Positions 43,001 to 48,601 of a stretch of 64,000 bases of DNA are shown here, in pieces. Numbering within the stretch: position 1 is the stretch's first letter; each line of letters opens with the position of its first letter. The stretch lies in NCBI GenBank assembly GCA_905221605.1, contig CAJNDS010000269.1, forward strand, positions 71,001 through 135,000, written 5' to 3'. The DNA is from Symbiodinium natans. Its lineage: Eukaryota; Sar; Dinophyceae; Suessiales; Symbiodiniaceae. The notes under the pieces are model-generated. The model was not told where the DNA came from and ran no database searches. It saw nothing but the letters and a program-made list of their open reading frames with translations. Both the position numbers and the translations under genes were made by a program.

Positions 43001-46000
43001 CTGAAAAGCACACCAGGGATGAGGGGATGAGGGGGGGGGGACAGGAAGAGCGGCAGAAGGAGCGACTGCCCTTTGGGGCAGCTTCGCAAAACCACAAAAA
43101 AAAGAGAGAAGAGGCTTCACAGTGCTCAGGTGAGCCTTGTCGAGAACCTCGGCATCGCTTGTTGCAAGGAGGTCCTCCAGGATATCCATCGCCTCCTCAC
43201 CTTCCACGTACCTTGTTCGGATCTTGTCGTGGCTCTTCAAGATCTCATCAAGGCGCGACTCGGGCTCCTCCGAGAGGGCCACCTCCTTCTCGGCCTCCTC
43301 CCAGGACGGGCTATTTTATACCCTATAAGCCCCTTTAAAAGGCCCTTTATAGGGTTTATGAACGGTTTATTCTGGGGATTCTAAGGCCTATAATAGCCCA
43401 TGCTCCTTCTCGGGCTTGGGGATGGCCAGCGTGATGCCCAGGGGCTCGAAGGACGCCTGGTTGACCCAGGCGACCGGAGTGTGCTCGTCGCCGTTCGGAC
43501 CTCGGATTTTTTTTCAGGCCCTTGGAACAATCTGAACAGTACTCCTAAATACTCCTAAATACTCCTAAATACTCCTAAATACTCCTAAATGTTAATGGGG
43601 GTGGGGGGGGGGGGGGTTCCGAAAGTTGGGGGGATACCCTTCTTGGGGGCTCCCATGTAAGGGAGCCCAATTCTCTTTGGGGTATAACAGGGGTACCCCC
43701 TATTTTATCGGAAATGCCTTTTTGTTTCCTCTCAACCCCAAAGAAGGGAAGATACAAAAATATCCCCCAAGGGCCGAGAAGCCCAGCGATGTCATCACGG
43801 CCTGCGAGGTCCGCATCTTGCCAAAGGCATCCAGGGCCCCGCTGCCGGGCTCCTTGGCGAGGTTTCGTGCCTGCCTGAGTGGGTGCCTTAAAGCCCCTTG
43901 AAATTATCTGTGAATAGGTTCCCTTTAAAAGGGAAAGAAGGGACATTCAAAACTATCCCAAAGCACTACCCAGTTGCCTCTTGCGCCTCTGCAAGACATT
44001 TCGGCAGAGCTTCTGAAACATCCGGACCCCCGACGCGGCGCAGAGCTCCAGCGTTTCGGCCGTAGGTCTGAATTTGGCCCGGATGGGGTCGAAGGCCAGC
44101 GGGAAGCCGGAATCCTTCAAGCGGAACTGCAGCTCATCCACCGCCTCGCCACTCCACCCAAAGGATCCGAAGACCCCGTAAGGCATGCGCCGGTCGGCGG
44201 GCAGGCTCAGAACGACCCCCAAGGCCTCCTTCACTTGGCTGGGCATCTCTCCACCCAAGGTGGGACTTCCGATGCAGAAGCCATCGGCTGTCTGCAACGC
44301 CTTCGAAACATCCTCCGCCGTGCAGTGCTCGAGGTTCAAGTCCACGACGTTCACGCCAGAAGACTTCAGACCGGTTGAGATGTGCTGGGCCAAGGTCTTG
44401 GTGTGCCCATAAGCGCTGGCATACATCACCAAGACCTGGAAGTCCCTGCGCGTCTCCTTTCTCAGCTTCTGCTCGGTCCATGCCTCATACTTGGCCATCA
44501 GCTTCCAGCATTGCTCCCGCACCACGGGGCCATGCAGTGGAGCCAGCTGGGTCACATCCGGACCCCGCAGGGCCTCACAAAGCGTGAAGATCTTCCGGAC
44601 GGCCGCGGCCGCGCGCTTGGTGAAGAAGTAGCAGTCAAACAAATGATGCCAGTCCTGCTTGGAAACGCCGGGCAAAACCGCTACATGCGCCATCCGCCTT
44701 TCGACGATTAGTAGGAACTGCTGGATTTGTCGACATCGTCTCAGCTCTCACTGTCTCTCCCCACTCTCCACCTGATTTCCGCAAGCCCCCCCCTCCCCGC
44801 GTCCTCCACAAACGTCTCCCAACCTTCGATCCCCGGGCTGTCCATGGGGCTGTCCTTCTCACCTGATGGTTTACGATCCTAAGGGACCCCTAATAAAGAC
44901 CCGAAATAATCGGATCATCCGAATCGGATCCCCTTTGTTAAAAAGGACCCCAAAAAGGTGCCCCCTAATTGCGGAAACCCCCGCCTATCTTCCGGTGAGC
45001 GCTGAAGAACTTTCCGGAAAAGAGGCTGCCGGTGAGCGGGTCAAAGGCCGAGAGGGCCTCGGGCAGCTTGTTTGTGGGAGTGAGGACGAAGCGCATCACG
45101 CGGCCATCATCGATTTCCAGCCTGCACGTTGCTAAACCCTGCACCCCGAAAAAACCCAAAAAACCCTAAACCCCTAAACCCCGAAACCCCGAAACCCCTC
45201 TCTCTCTCTCTCTCTCTCTCACAGGCGCTCAGTCAATGAAACCCCTAAACCCCTAAACCCTCAACTCAGACCCAATTTAGAAAAAAAGAACACCGAAGAT
45301 GAGGGCAAAAGGGGGTCTCATCCCATCGGAACGCAGGGCGCCTGGAGCTGTTCTTGATCGGGACAAGGCTGACTTTCTTGAGCACCGCCTCTGACAGGTT
45401 CTTCTTGAGCCTTGGTATTAGGTTTAGGGTTTAGGGTTTTTCTTCCCCTCCTGCACGGTTTAGCGTTTAGGGTTTCAGATTTAGGGTTTAGGGCCATCTT
45501 ACAATTGGGGTACCATAAGGGTACATACCCCTTTGTGGGGTTGGTGGCCTCTCTGAAGAAACCCGTGACCCAAAAGGGCACAAAGGGCACCACTTTGCTT
45601 CCAAGGAGCACCAGAACCACAGGCACTGAGGCATAGATGAGGAGCGGCTCGCCGGATCTCTGGTTCACCAGCTCCTGACACTGCCGGGGTGCAAGAAATG
45701 GGGGCGTTTCCGAAAAATTAGGGGGCACCTTACATGGGGTTCTTATTACAAGGGGATCCTACTCGTTGGGGGTCTATATTAGGGGGGGTCCCTTGTTTTT
45801 GTAAACCCCCCCAAGTTGCTAGCAGCTCAGTTGCATGACGCGGCTGCCACAAGTTCAGCATGCTGGCAGATCTAGCTTGAACTGGGTTTAGGGTTTAGGT
45901 TTTAGGGTTTAAGGTTTAGGGTTTAGGGTTTAGGGTTTAGGGTTTAGGGTTTAGGGTCCGCTGCTCCTAGAGTGCACGAGTGCACCACCTGAGGCGGCCT

Positions 46001-47624
46001 GGGCATTCAATGTTGGACCTGGTTTAGTAGGGGCCTCCTCTATAAAGTCAACTTGGCTGGGCTATTCAGGACACCCTGACTGTTGGGGTTGCGCGGTGGG
46101 ATCCTGAATAAAGTCAAACCGTCCGGGCGCCTTAAGAAAGTTCCACGTGGCGCGCCTTTGAACAAGATTGCCGGGCGTCGCTGGCCCTTGTAAACTTATG
46201 TAAGCTCCTCCCTATTAAAACCATATAAACCCCCGGGCCCGTTTAAAGAGGAGCAAATCCAGCCTCTGGACTGTTCGGGCGGGGGGGGGGGATGGGGCCC
46301 AACACTTTAAACAGGGCCCAACACTCGTGACCACACGATGGGCGAACATGCTGGAGAAAGGAGATGCGCTGACGAGCTCATGCACTACGTCGTTGCAGAA
46401 TGGCAAGGAACCGCAGCCCGCGCCTCGATGAATGGGACCTGCAGACTTTCCGTGTAGAGTTTAGGGTGCAGGGTTTTGGGGCTTAGGGTTTAGCACGGGA
46501 TTGGGCCGGAAGCTTTTCATGCTGGACCTACTTCCTTGGGTCTATCTCGGTAACCCGCCCACTTCATGAAGGCATGGCACTTATCTTTGTGCTTCATCCC
46601 CTCCCCCAAGTATTGTAAACCCCCTGCCCCCCAAATATTAGAGACACCCATTGTAGTTATATGATAGTATATGTATTGAACATCAGGGGGTAGGGGGGGG
46701 GGGGGTGCTACATGGTGTTACTACTAAGGGGGAGTATGGTTGCTGTCTATGCGCCTGCCCACCGTCGAAGAACTGGAGCATCAGAACCCCAATCTTGTCC
46801 ACCAAGCCCTTCTCTGTCTCCATCATCTCGGTCAGCAAGCCTGCACCATTGTTGGGGCACGCTTTTAAAAAAATGGCCCTTTTTGTCCCCTACATTGCGT
46901 TTAAGTACTCATAAGCATGTAGAAATGGTCAGTTTTGTTCCTTCTACTGGGCTTGAGAAATTATTCCATAAACAGCATGTAAAGAAAAAAACTATCTTCC
47001 TTAATGAAGCCCAGAAGCTCTGGCTGTCTCGGCTAAAGGCGCCGATGAGAAGCCAAGGCCTCTCGGACTTCGGCTTGACCAGGTACAAGTTCTCCGTGCT
47101 GCCAGCTCCCAGGTCATACCTGGATGGTAGGTTTGGGCGCCCTATATTTTTTGGTCAAGGATTATGACTTCGTAAGGATTGTGTAGGGGGTGTTGAGGAG
47201 AATAATAAAACTGTAAAAACGATGTTCCAAACCTACCCTGATACTCTTCGCCATAGCGGGAGCCTTTGGGGTGAACACTCCGGAACTGCGTGATGTTCCC
47301 CGGGAGCTCAGACACGACCAGCTTTACCTCGCCTGCTTCCACTAGGCCATCCGCCCAGTCCCCAATCACTCGGGTAGTCTCCGCCGTGTAGCGACGCTGC
47401 ACTGACGGCGCCGGGCGTTGCCCATGCAGTTTTGCGCCTTGTCTCTGGGACGTGCGGGACCGGGCGCCAGCGAGCAAGCACAACACCCCCAGGCTGCCGG
47501 GCGCAGCGAGGGATGTCAGCTTCGTGTCACCACTGTGGCGAGGCGCCTGTGTTCTGACCGCTCTTGCTTCGTGGAGGCTCGGGGATGGGGCAGCCCTAGC
47601 CCAACTGACAGCACCAAACTCCAT
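27864..47624 (-). CDS. Fused double flavodiiron protein (FLV-A-like + FLV-B-like), about 20 kb, more than 20 exons
   Basis: Exons in transcript order: 47624-47245, 47119-47019, 46840-about 46745, one or more unresolved, about 45684-45610, about 45411-45340, about 45121-44993, about 44690-43987, 43874-43783, 43500-43398, 43310-43136, 43000-41981, 41860-41774, 41670-41505, 41398-41331, 41177-40855, 40749-40692, 40136-about 40028, about 39715-39650, 39238-39110, 38991-38959, 38774-38728, 38411-38366, 38140-38068 and 28014-27864. Splicing by GT, GC or GA donors and AG acceptors gives a continuous protein with the order metallo-beta-lactamase (MBL), flavodoxin, flavin reductase, linker, then MBL, flavodoxin, flavin reductase. 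This is the class-C FLV architecture twice. FLVs reduce O2 to water downstream of photosystem I and normally act as an FLVA/FLVB hetero-oligomer in the plastid. The start is the first ATG after an in-frame stop; its N-terminus is presequence-like but lacks a clear signal peptide, so a further 5' exon is possible. Confidence 0.85.
28098..28263. mobile_element. MITE family A copy (166 bp)
   Basis: Termini ttgggatgttcccccttg then tgctaagagccct at the left, and gctgttagcagaaggggga then gacatcccaa at the right. It lies in the last flavodiiron intron, 25 bp from the copia element. An internal repeat of the gctgctagcataaagggg block suggests a nested partial copy. Confidence 0.85.
28289..28492 (+). 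repeat. 5' LTR (204 bp) with spliced-leader-like motif
   Basis: Direct repeat of 37783-37986. At 28351-28370 it reads CCGTTACTATTTGGCTCAAG, whose last 11 bases are identical to the 3' end of the dinoflagellate spliced leader (DinoSL). Confidence 0.95.
28493..28508 (+). promoter_or_regulatory. Candidate primer-binding site (tRNA-Met anticodon arm)
   Basis: GGTTATGAGCCCAAAT directly follows the 5' LTR. It lacks the usual TGG of a 3'-CCA primer. Its complement TGGGCTCATAACC matches a Met-tRNA anticodon arm, as in Drosophila copia, which is primed by an internal fragment of initiator tRNA-Met. Confidence 0.5.
28555..30012 (+). CDS. Copia element ORF1: N-terminal gag
   Basis: 485 codons from the first ATG. 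The protein is low-complexity and Gly/Pro/Glu-rich in its first half. A segment near residues 215-240 reads FYTDGMGGFWTVLPDGTW, and the end reads ALGDWIAMIEPAAGD, which I recall as the start of the gag matrix-like domain in dinoflagellate copia elements. It ends prematurely relative to that domain. The next frame (from 29921) picks up the later gag part, starting STRMLGSVMIFYKLL and YQPGG. The two frames overlap by 92 bp. See findings for the likely internal deletion. Confidence 0.75.
   Translation: MDMMRRRSEPGLSPTANEAEENRGDGGEERQQVVQAVTDGREVAMIQPTSQVENEVVPVPAANPFWSERAQEEIRLRQSRPASLPASGGDRSGETTRRPPSLHDLMGREPAPAERPSSGLMGQMERGNIGETQAEEQLIPDLSGEEQGEDMAVVKRALKELLVQTKELGNRLHRVEEKSYTSAASGSASRARSTGVVDANAAYPLGMTPEKQYPPGQVFYTDGMGGFWTVLPDGTWLPIEGYDLPKGCDLQPLPEPRKGDAQVEDDKEVPMMHVAEGKKPSRLPPLNYPLGGSASGGYAGGPPGLTHAPITSLPTGVDGSAAPMGNQPGFVSARETLTQENAAGSGGYTMVDDVPYRWKMTAGKLELEKVPLTAFTPGMGHGLPHRPGGRVSLPPGAVVPRGMPNIGDSSGTERPEALGKHVMSLPTLADYTPSNPTALGDWIAMIEPAAGDSGEIEDRDRFHSNVGVSDDILQIADGLPTWWSK
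29921..34753 (+). CDS. Copia element ORF2: gag C-part, zinc fingers, protease, MTase-like, integrase
   Basis: 1610 codons, no in-frame ATG needed at the start, so probably read by frameshift or as part of a broken polyprotein. Domains: gag core (residues 1-130); a CCCH finger (about 176-200); a CCHC knuckle CFECGAVGHLQPQC (about 208-222); two aspartic-protease-like segments (VDTAAT near 337, LDSGASH near 497); a C5-methyltransferase-like domain (about 690-905; HLFSG, VLELDL, GGPPC, MESPGDP); an integrase zinc site (HCLRGH and CQIC, about 990-1010); an integrase core with Asp in SLDLAG (about 1031), Asp in HSDRAGEF (about 1180) and Glu in NGRAEA (about 1216). An acidic insert separates the first two catalytic residues. 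The end enters the dioxygenase-like domain before the frame is lost. Confidence 0.88.
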   Translation: MKTEIVSTRMLGSVMIFYKLLTVYQPGGANERSTMLNFLVQPEAIKGVRQWAQWRSRLRELRAAEPDATLLIKGLDALSSALLAKHPTVHFRVASFREKLGVDYSPTSETATQLAEMLQAEFELLLHSAGDQEVKQDSDAKKRARLNKAPKGTGDETEEGDKGKGKGKRYSSDGERPFCWIYGKTEAGCKFGSRCKFRHDKDSLERGRCFECGAVGHLQPQCPYKDGASSNVDSNPERNRSKGNSPKGGKGGKGAKWGNAKKAEVAEGGDETANAGLEKGSASPSSPSTPNQVLAEALEVLKSMKLSSAQSASSGDPSVRMLCGSGVFQQEKRVALVDTAATHLVRTLFPWECLPDTTVTVQSALGGVIMRITEKGTLIREDNGPLIIPLWLILEFGANLTVINGMCHVGAKSSLDQLLWFEHGCLIMDYKTAEKMVLHAERQRASWSHSQWRNGRADCGVGSSDATLLPKQGEGRGGCVLYVARVSDTNECSGMGMLDSGASHPLRSLRPGEQLPQQKVLVSLAVGSREMCITPGGTLVTPETVDPLVPTGKASALVGLTVQWRGGKCTASHPVLGELRVRDLNGCPCLEKEVALQIIDEMDWCSPKQALKVARTVQGCPNTDNEVAVKASLQSAARTASANEEEFVQACWRFLRWYYGDIPENMLMELLPRGDIAALPFNRHKRRRLARAKRVVVHLFSGKQKWHFPSRDVEVLELDLKKGGDLHNSSVWKYLLHLAAEGKVVAVVGGPPCRTVSRLRGEDGGPPVLRRRCGPERMGLKSLPWPHQELAQKDGVLLLKMLFLYDVAVHSRCGTAGVINGGSVFFGMESPGDPELIGKDFSQNDKTVLSAEDLVDGSQEGFSSPTFWSWPEVKSFRERYGMYAAHFDQGALGHALVKPTTFLVSDMELWESLEQVRVVVPWSATFASTLEERIGQSSIRARWAFGFVKRIRHRLAQWLQESDAERETMVSKKEEREGTLRRLTAEERAFRDHCLRGHIPCRRDCQICVSAAGKERRHLRRKHGDAYTLSLDLAGPYKCSKDAPQQKPRHAVIGVYQFPMLDPNVGRPPEKGEDADEVEDQVADEGAGVGEWLGDAAANFEEEDSAPVEPAPVLEAEVLKIQASEKSWKELKGHLTQPVRMINFVMVAPIVDKQQTTVLSAVQRMMVRLQRHGYPVLRIHSDRAGEFVNARFRSFCETRLIYRTTGDPGVPQTNGRAEACVGLFKRGVRSLLKEARLGPAYWALAARQWSMLRWHKAERELGLNPKALLPFGAQIQVKRRPWELLGPDGTKKGRQWVDRTQPALLLGPCDDLPGDYWVEAQGTAKDPDELVLFPCTTIFSNIKEPPELELEGVVEEQEPSPPEHRLKGKKPALQFGDEEGPPLPPPRDPPVRHRLMAKSPASSLRGHVGSLHLLRKRGESPPLEIFEDDMQGLGELEENADVEDNVPGDEYWPTCCSPHEDAYLVCKSETAEDGTQLENEEQKAKSMYERSMYDYVDCEELLEGIVYPKRVNRRGGINNWCTSTRALVLGHYTHGGVCGVTKETHRRPWLCRYLASYLTILKPIFLLFRSHAMLRYHCIGIVTMKSIAAIMCVALVTIRMVSFGLRMKRL
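34477..37560 (+). CDS. Copia element ORF3: dioxygenase-like domain, reverse transcriptase, RNase H, C-terminal extension
   Basis: 1027 codons, stop at 37558-37560. Residues about 40-145 carry a HxD...H...R set (His60, Asp62, His128, Arg137) in the context LHRDSHN, FGDYKDGQLWVE and PWKGNRVSLTGYTP, typical of TET/JBP-like 2-oxoglutarate/Fe(II) dioxygenases. A charged region (150-370) follows, then copia RT motifs: LDISKAFLTAPM (Asp418), ALYGLAESPAAW and the YVDD box (Asp530-Asp531). RNase H shows SYADASF (near 716), STAEAEL (near 755), TDSVS and ADLLTKLM. After RNase H an extra 170 residues include a likely membrane helix (about 933-960) and a Cys/His-rich tail (about 975-1010). The frame is shifted relative to ORF2, which overlaps it by 277 bp. 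Confidence 0.88.
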   Translation: MVHKYASSGVGPLYSWRSVWCYKRDSSKAMAMSLPGILPHNPEANFSALQISCNAPVSLHRDSHNEKHCCNYVCGFGDYKDGQLWVEDEKALEEGAEVVEQSYGKKVLPGKLVDIHWNFMSFFPRKLHGPMPWKGNRVSLTGYTPVFMERLSYKDRCYLLQCKFPLPEPRAEEGEKRKWLKMTLKETSLDDIAEEVDYAVFEAHQWALEEHLSIRRLIAEQECCVLDEFHGSANESTGEKGSETREWLVKAKRTEEQLSKFLVKAAQVQQMVQENTALEAAEEVEFLQTKTIPTQEAMQELEKWRESLSDEVTSLVKELEVVEPTTQEKLDKLAEEPNAPVIEYVPSLVVFTRKQGTGRRRARICACGNFISSTAATEYEGPRSLSRHSLYAPGLDSTTFRCQVRHAAYMVWIIAGLDISKAFLTAPMNRAQREGRLVVVQPPRAAVKLGLCTKEERWIVRKALYGLAESPAAWVEWRDQRLQGMSWVSKDGQALSFQRSNADPSLFLIMAQEKPEGASKLVGTIGLYVDDFLMAGTMTVLREALEQIRKEWKTSEPEFCGPGCGDGFLKFLGVQIWYRNGSFFLNQEDFVRDLLNRRGYQIDETGKGSNLPMVKETPGEEEEVDIPSLRAAQGAVGEFLWVAIKTRPDLAFCTSQLSLWTSRRPRFVVKKAEEVFRYLAATPTLGLTFGAIATCEKERNEVLRYGRGVKVVESYADASFAAGENEKSHSGAVVVWGDCPVMWATQRQSTVALSTAEAELHASIKGATMIQSCTPIIAALVGTGEESLQKVLYTDSVSTCSIIQYPAGSWRTRHLRIRAAGVRSLVDRGYMVIAHLRGEYMIADLLTKLMSGQVYAKQKALWGLQMLVQGTDLKRASLAMAVMMVAASLQGMATGGEEASNAGFFCSEEGVCRVANTSTVMVLAQSIEMVINNADIAVYLVATITLWELARYLFRRLYKWLWGRKVVVIPASATLYTTVGGNCMHASSDCDVLRYSQPRAKTLCKHCVKKGWVVNAEFLGEERAVGT
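37561..37770 (+). other. Non-coding 3' region of the copia element
   Basis: About 210 bp between the ORF3 stop and the polypurine tract, with no open frame of note. Confidence 0.6.
37771..37782 (+). promoter_or_regulatory. Polypurine tract
   Basis: GGACAGGGGGAG abuts the 3' LTR, the expected site of plus-strand priming. Confidence 0.8.
37783..37986 (+). repeat. 3' LTR (204 bp)
   Basis: Copy of 28289-28492 with one difference seen (gggtgaaacc instead of gggcgaaacc). The spliced-leader-like motif is at 37845-37864. Confidence 0.95.
37985..38047. repeat. TTTAGGG array at the retrotransposon insertion site
   Basis: TTTAGGG units continue on the right of the element, and a short TTTAGGG tract lies on its left (28273-28288), so the element split or landed in a telomere-like array within the flavodiiron intron. 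Confidence 0.9.
38068..42400 (-). CDS. FLV-B-like half of the flavodiiron fusion (all but the last exon)
   Basis: The MBL core has intact diiron ligand motifs: HTEPDHSG (exon 41981-43000), LHWPDTMF and FTCDAFGMHY (41505-41670), and ATGHGP (40855-41177). The flavodoxin domain starts VAVFWVSRFGESERLAQ. A lysine-rich linker (GKKLTQKSKAAAAKG, 39650-39715) leads into the flavin-reductase domain: IVTAKKAGVRHAMVASWV (39110-39238), VSVTIAKERAM (33-nt exon 38959-38991), LLRIGDSFTLNILE (38728-38774), LQVMKHFLQR (38366-38411) and FAPGVDRLEGVD (38068-38140). The intact ligands place it with Flv3/Flv4/FLVB-type subunits, the catalytically competent partner. It follows directly from the FLV-A half in one open frame with no new start codon. 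Confidence 0.88.
38141..38365 (-). mobile_element. Introner family 1, copy 3, expanded by TTTAGGG repeats (225 nt)
   Basis: GT-AG intron. Its ends match the 105-107-nt copies (CATAG after the donor, CCCAACCATGAGCTAG at the acceptor). The target duplication gaaac is at 38136-38140 and 38361-38365. A tract of TTTAGGG-like repeats (about 38157-38310) occupies its middle and accounts for the extra length. Removing it restores QRFAPGVDR. Confidence 0.9.
38483..38629. mobile_element. MITE family E copy 2 (147 bp)
   Basis: Termini cctacttggaggttcatgg and ccatgaacctgcaagtagg. It lies inside the flavodiiron intron 38412-38727 and matches the copy at 25704-25844. Confidence 0.88.
39721..39810. repeat. 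TTTAGGG telomere-like array in flavodiiron intron
   Basis: About 13 units with TTTCGGG and TTTAAGG variants, in the intron between exons at 39650 and 40136. The rest of this intron (to about 40028) shows no coding signal. Confidence 0.9.
40459..40562. repeat. (CTT)n microsatellite, about 34 units
   Basis: Perfect CTT/TTC run inside the 555-nt flavodiiron intron 40137-40691. The transcript would carry (GAA)n. It is followed by an AT-rich ATT-repeat tract to about 40630. Confidence 0.97.
40750..40854 (-). mobile_element. Introner family 1, copy 2 (105 nt)
   Basis: The intron lies between exons ending NIGNIVA and beginning NLKPKKHQF. The target duplication agattc is at 40744-40749 and 40849-40854. 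Termini are ctagttcatggttggg and cccaactatgacca. The donor on the minus strand is GA, supplied by the duplication. Confidence 0.92.
41399..41504 (-). mobile_element. Introner-like intron with 5-bp duplication (106 nt)
   Basis: gaggc occurs at 41394-41398 and 41500-41504. GC donor and AG acceptor. Splicing gives YYDCLMKPNARSV, conserved in FLVs. Inverted termini are not clear. Confidence 0.7.
41671..41773 (-). mobile_element. Introner-like intron with inverted termini (103 nt)
   Basis: Ends ctaggatggccctt and aagggcctaccgag are inverted copies (11 of 14). tcac is duplicated at 41667-41670 and 41770-41773. GT-AG. Splicing restores NLEFVIAPNLHWPD. Confidence 0.82.
41861..41980 (-). mobile_element. 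Introner-like intron with inverted termini (120 nt)
   Basis: tctc flanks both ends (41857-41860 and 41977-41980). The ends cttggttgctctttaac and gtaaagtcccacctag are partly inverted. GA donor. Splicing gives CIAYLENLVFRPF. Confidence 0.75.
42400..47624 (-). CDS. FLV-A-like half of the flavodiiron fusion, with EF-hand insertion
   Basis: The N-terminal exon 47245-47624 is presequence-like, followed by LVVSELPGNITQFRSV and the MBL start YDLGAGSTENLYLV. The MBL domain continues through FVLTPTNKLPEALSAFDP and GSLFSGKFFSAH (about 44993-45121) to APLHGP. Positions that hold diiron ligands in FLV-B are replaced: LHWPD becomes NKLPE and CDAFGMH becomes GKFFSAH. The flavodoxin domain starts VLVMYASAYGHTKTLAQ. 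The flavin-reductase domain (AFGKMRTSQAVMTSLG, HTPVAWVNQASFEPLGITLA) is interrupted after IPKPEKEH by about 120-150 acidic residues with an EF-hand loop DPYGDGLVTFDE, then resumes at FVLSLAPEGESY, NGCRVLEGCHAYLEC. An Ala/Arg/Pro linker (42400-42560) joins FLV-B. The 46-kb part of the MBL domain is incompletely resolved. Confidence 0.8.
43001..43135 (-). other. Intron inside the EF-hand segment
   Basis: 135 nt, GC donor, AG acceptor (cttttcag). It is open in frame, so it could be mistaken for coding. Splicing instead gives EVLDKAMEILDPYGDG, a proper EF-hand entering helix. Confidence 0.7.
43541..43590. repeat. (ACTCCTAAAT)5 decamer repeat
   Basis: Five exact tandem decamers in the flavodiiron intron 43501-43782, next to a family-C element (about 43615-43720). 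Confidence 0.95.
45700..45813. mobile_element. MITE family C copy
   Basis: gggggcgtttccgaaaaatta at the left and tttttgtaaacccccccaa at the right, with shared internal blocks (ggggttcttattacaagggg, gatcctac). It lies in a flavodiiron intron, immediately 5' (gene sense) of the exon at about 45610-45684. Confidence 0.75.
45883..45958. repeat. TTTAGGG telomere-like array in flavodiiron intron
   Basis: About 11 units. The intron from about 45685 to 46744 otherwise has no confidently placed exon; about 46300-46440 is open on the minus strand and may hold a missing MBL exon. Confidence 0.9.
46841..47018 (-). mobile_element. Intron with aagc duplication (178 nt), possible introner
   Basis: aagc at 46837-46840 and 47015-47018; GC donor, AG acceptor. 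No clear inverted termini, so the transposon origin is uncertain. Confidence 0.5.
47120..47244 (-). mobile_element. Introner-like intron with GGTAGGTTTGG inverted termini (125 nt)
   Basis: Ends ctggatggtaggtttggg and ccaaacctaccctg are inverted; atac is duplicated at 47116-47119 and 47241-47244. GT donor. Splicing gives GEEYDLGAGSTENLYL. Confidence 0.85.
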
Positions 47625-48501
47625 GGCTCTCGTGGAGTGATCCAGGAAGGTGCCAGACTGCTCTCTGCGCACACCTCAATGGTGGCTATGGGGTCTTAAG
47701 CCTTCCTTGCCTGCACATATGTGCCATGCTCTCTGCACTCGCCGCGCGGCTGACACGCAATGCCTGCGCTGGACTCATGCAATCAACAAGGACTCCATCG
47801 CGAGCATCCCAGAGCAGCCGATCTCGAAACCTCCCCGGCCCGCTTTCTGTTTAACGTCCGCAAGTGGCCCACGGAGTCGCACAGCAGGGATGGATTTGGG
47901 GACCTTGTGAAAAAATGTATAAGTACTATAAGATATATATATATATACTTTAGAGTTATAATTACATGAGAAACGACAATGAACATCATTCCCCGAATCC
48001 ATCCCAGGGCTACGTGCGAAAAGACCAAGACACGCAGCAAAACCGTTCGTTCCGCTGCTGGACGAGGGAATCATGGGATGCACTGCCGTATTGACAGCCC
48101 GAAACCCTCTTTACAGCGGGCTTTGGGGATGCAGGCACTCCCTTAGCCCTAAACCTAAACCCTAAACGGTTGCCAGAAACCGGTGCAGTATTGTTCAGCC
48201 AGGACCTGCAAGCTCAGAGAGTCTGGAGCGAGAATGAAGCTTCTGGCCGTGTTGCAAGGGGAGGGGTGGGGCACCGGGCGCGACCTTATCAAAAGCATGT
48301 AAAAAGGAACCACGCAATGCATGTGGCACGCATCTGAAGCTTGTCGGTCGGTAAACCCGGTTCACAAAGCACCAACGGTCAAGAGCCTGCCGTGCTGTGA
48401 AGGAGCTGTTGTGCCCCTCATACGACACCTTTGCTGCTCGGACTCTCAACGTTTCACTTGGGGGTGCCCAAGTATCAAGATGGCGTGCGGGTGCTGCTTA
48501 G

Positions 48502-48601
48502 CTTACTTCTCCAATAACCAAGGGAAAAAAAGGTTAAACTGTATTATTCCTACTAAAAAAGGAAACCCAAAAAGTTTAAGTTCAGCTGTTGGAGAAGTAA
48601 G
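48502..48601. mobile_element. MITE family H copy (100 bp)
   Basis: Inverted termini cttacttctccaataacc and ctgttggagaagtaag, flanked by a ttag duplication (48498-48501 and 48602-48605). No coding context is clear. Confidence 0.85.

Noticed and set aside
43004-43120. Coding continuation through 43001-43135 (frame stays open)
   Set aside because: The segment is Pro/Ser/Phe-rich and breaks the EF-hand; a GC-AG splice joins EVLDK to AMEILDPYGDG in phase.
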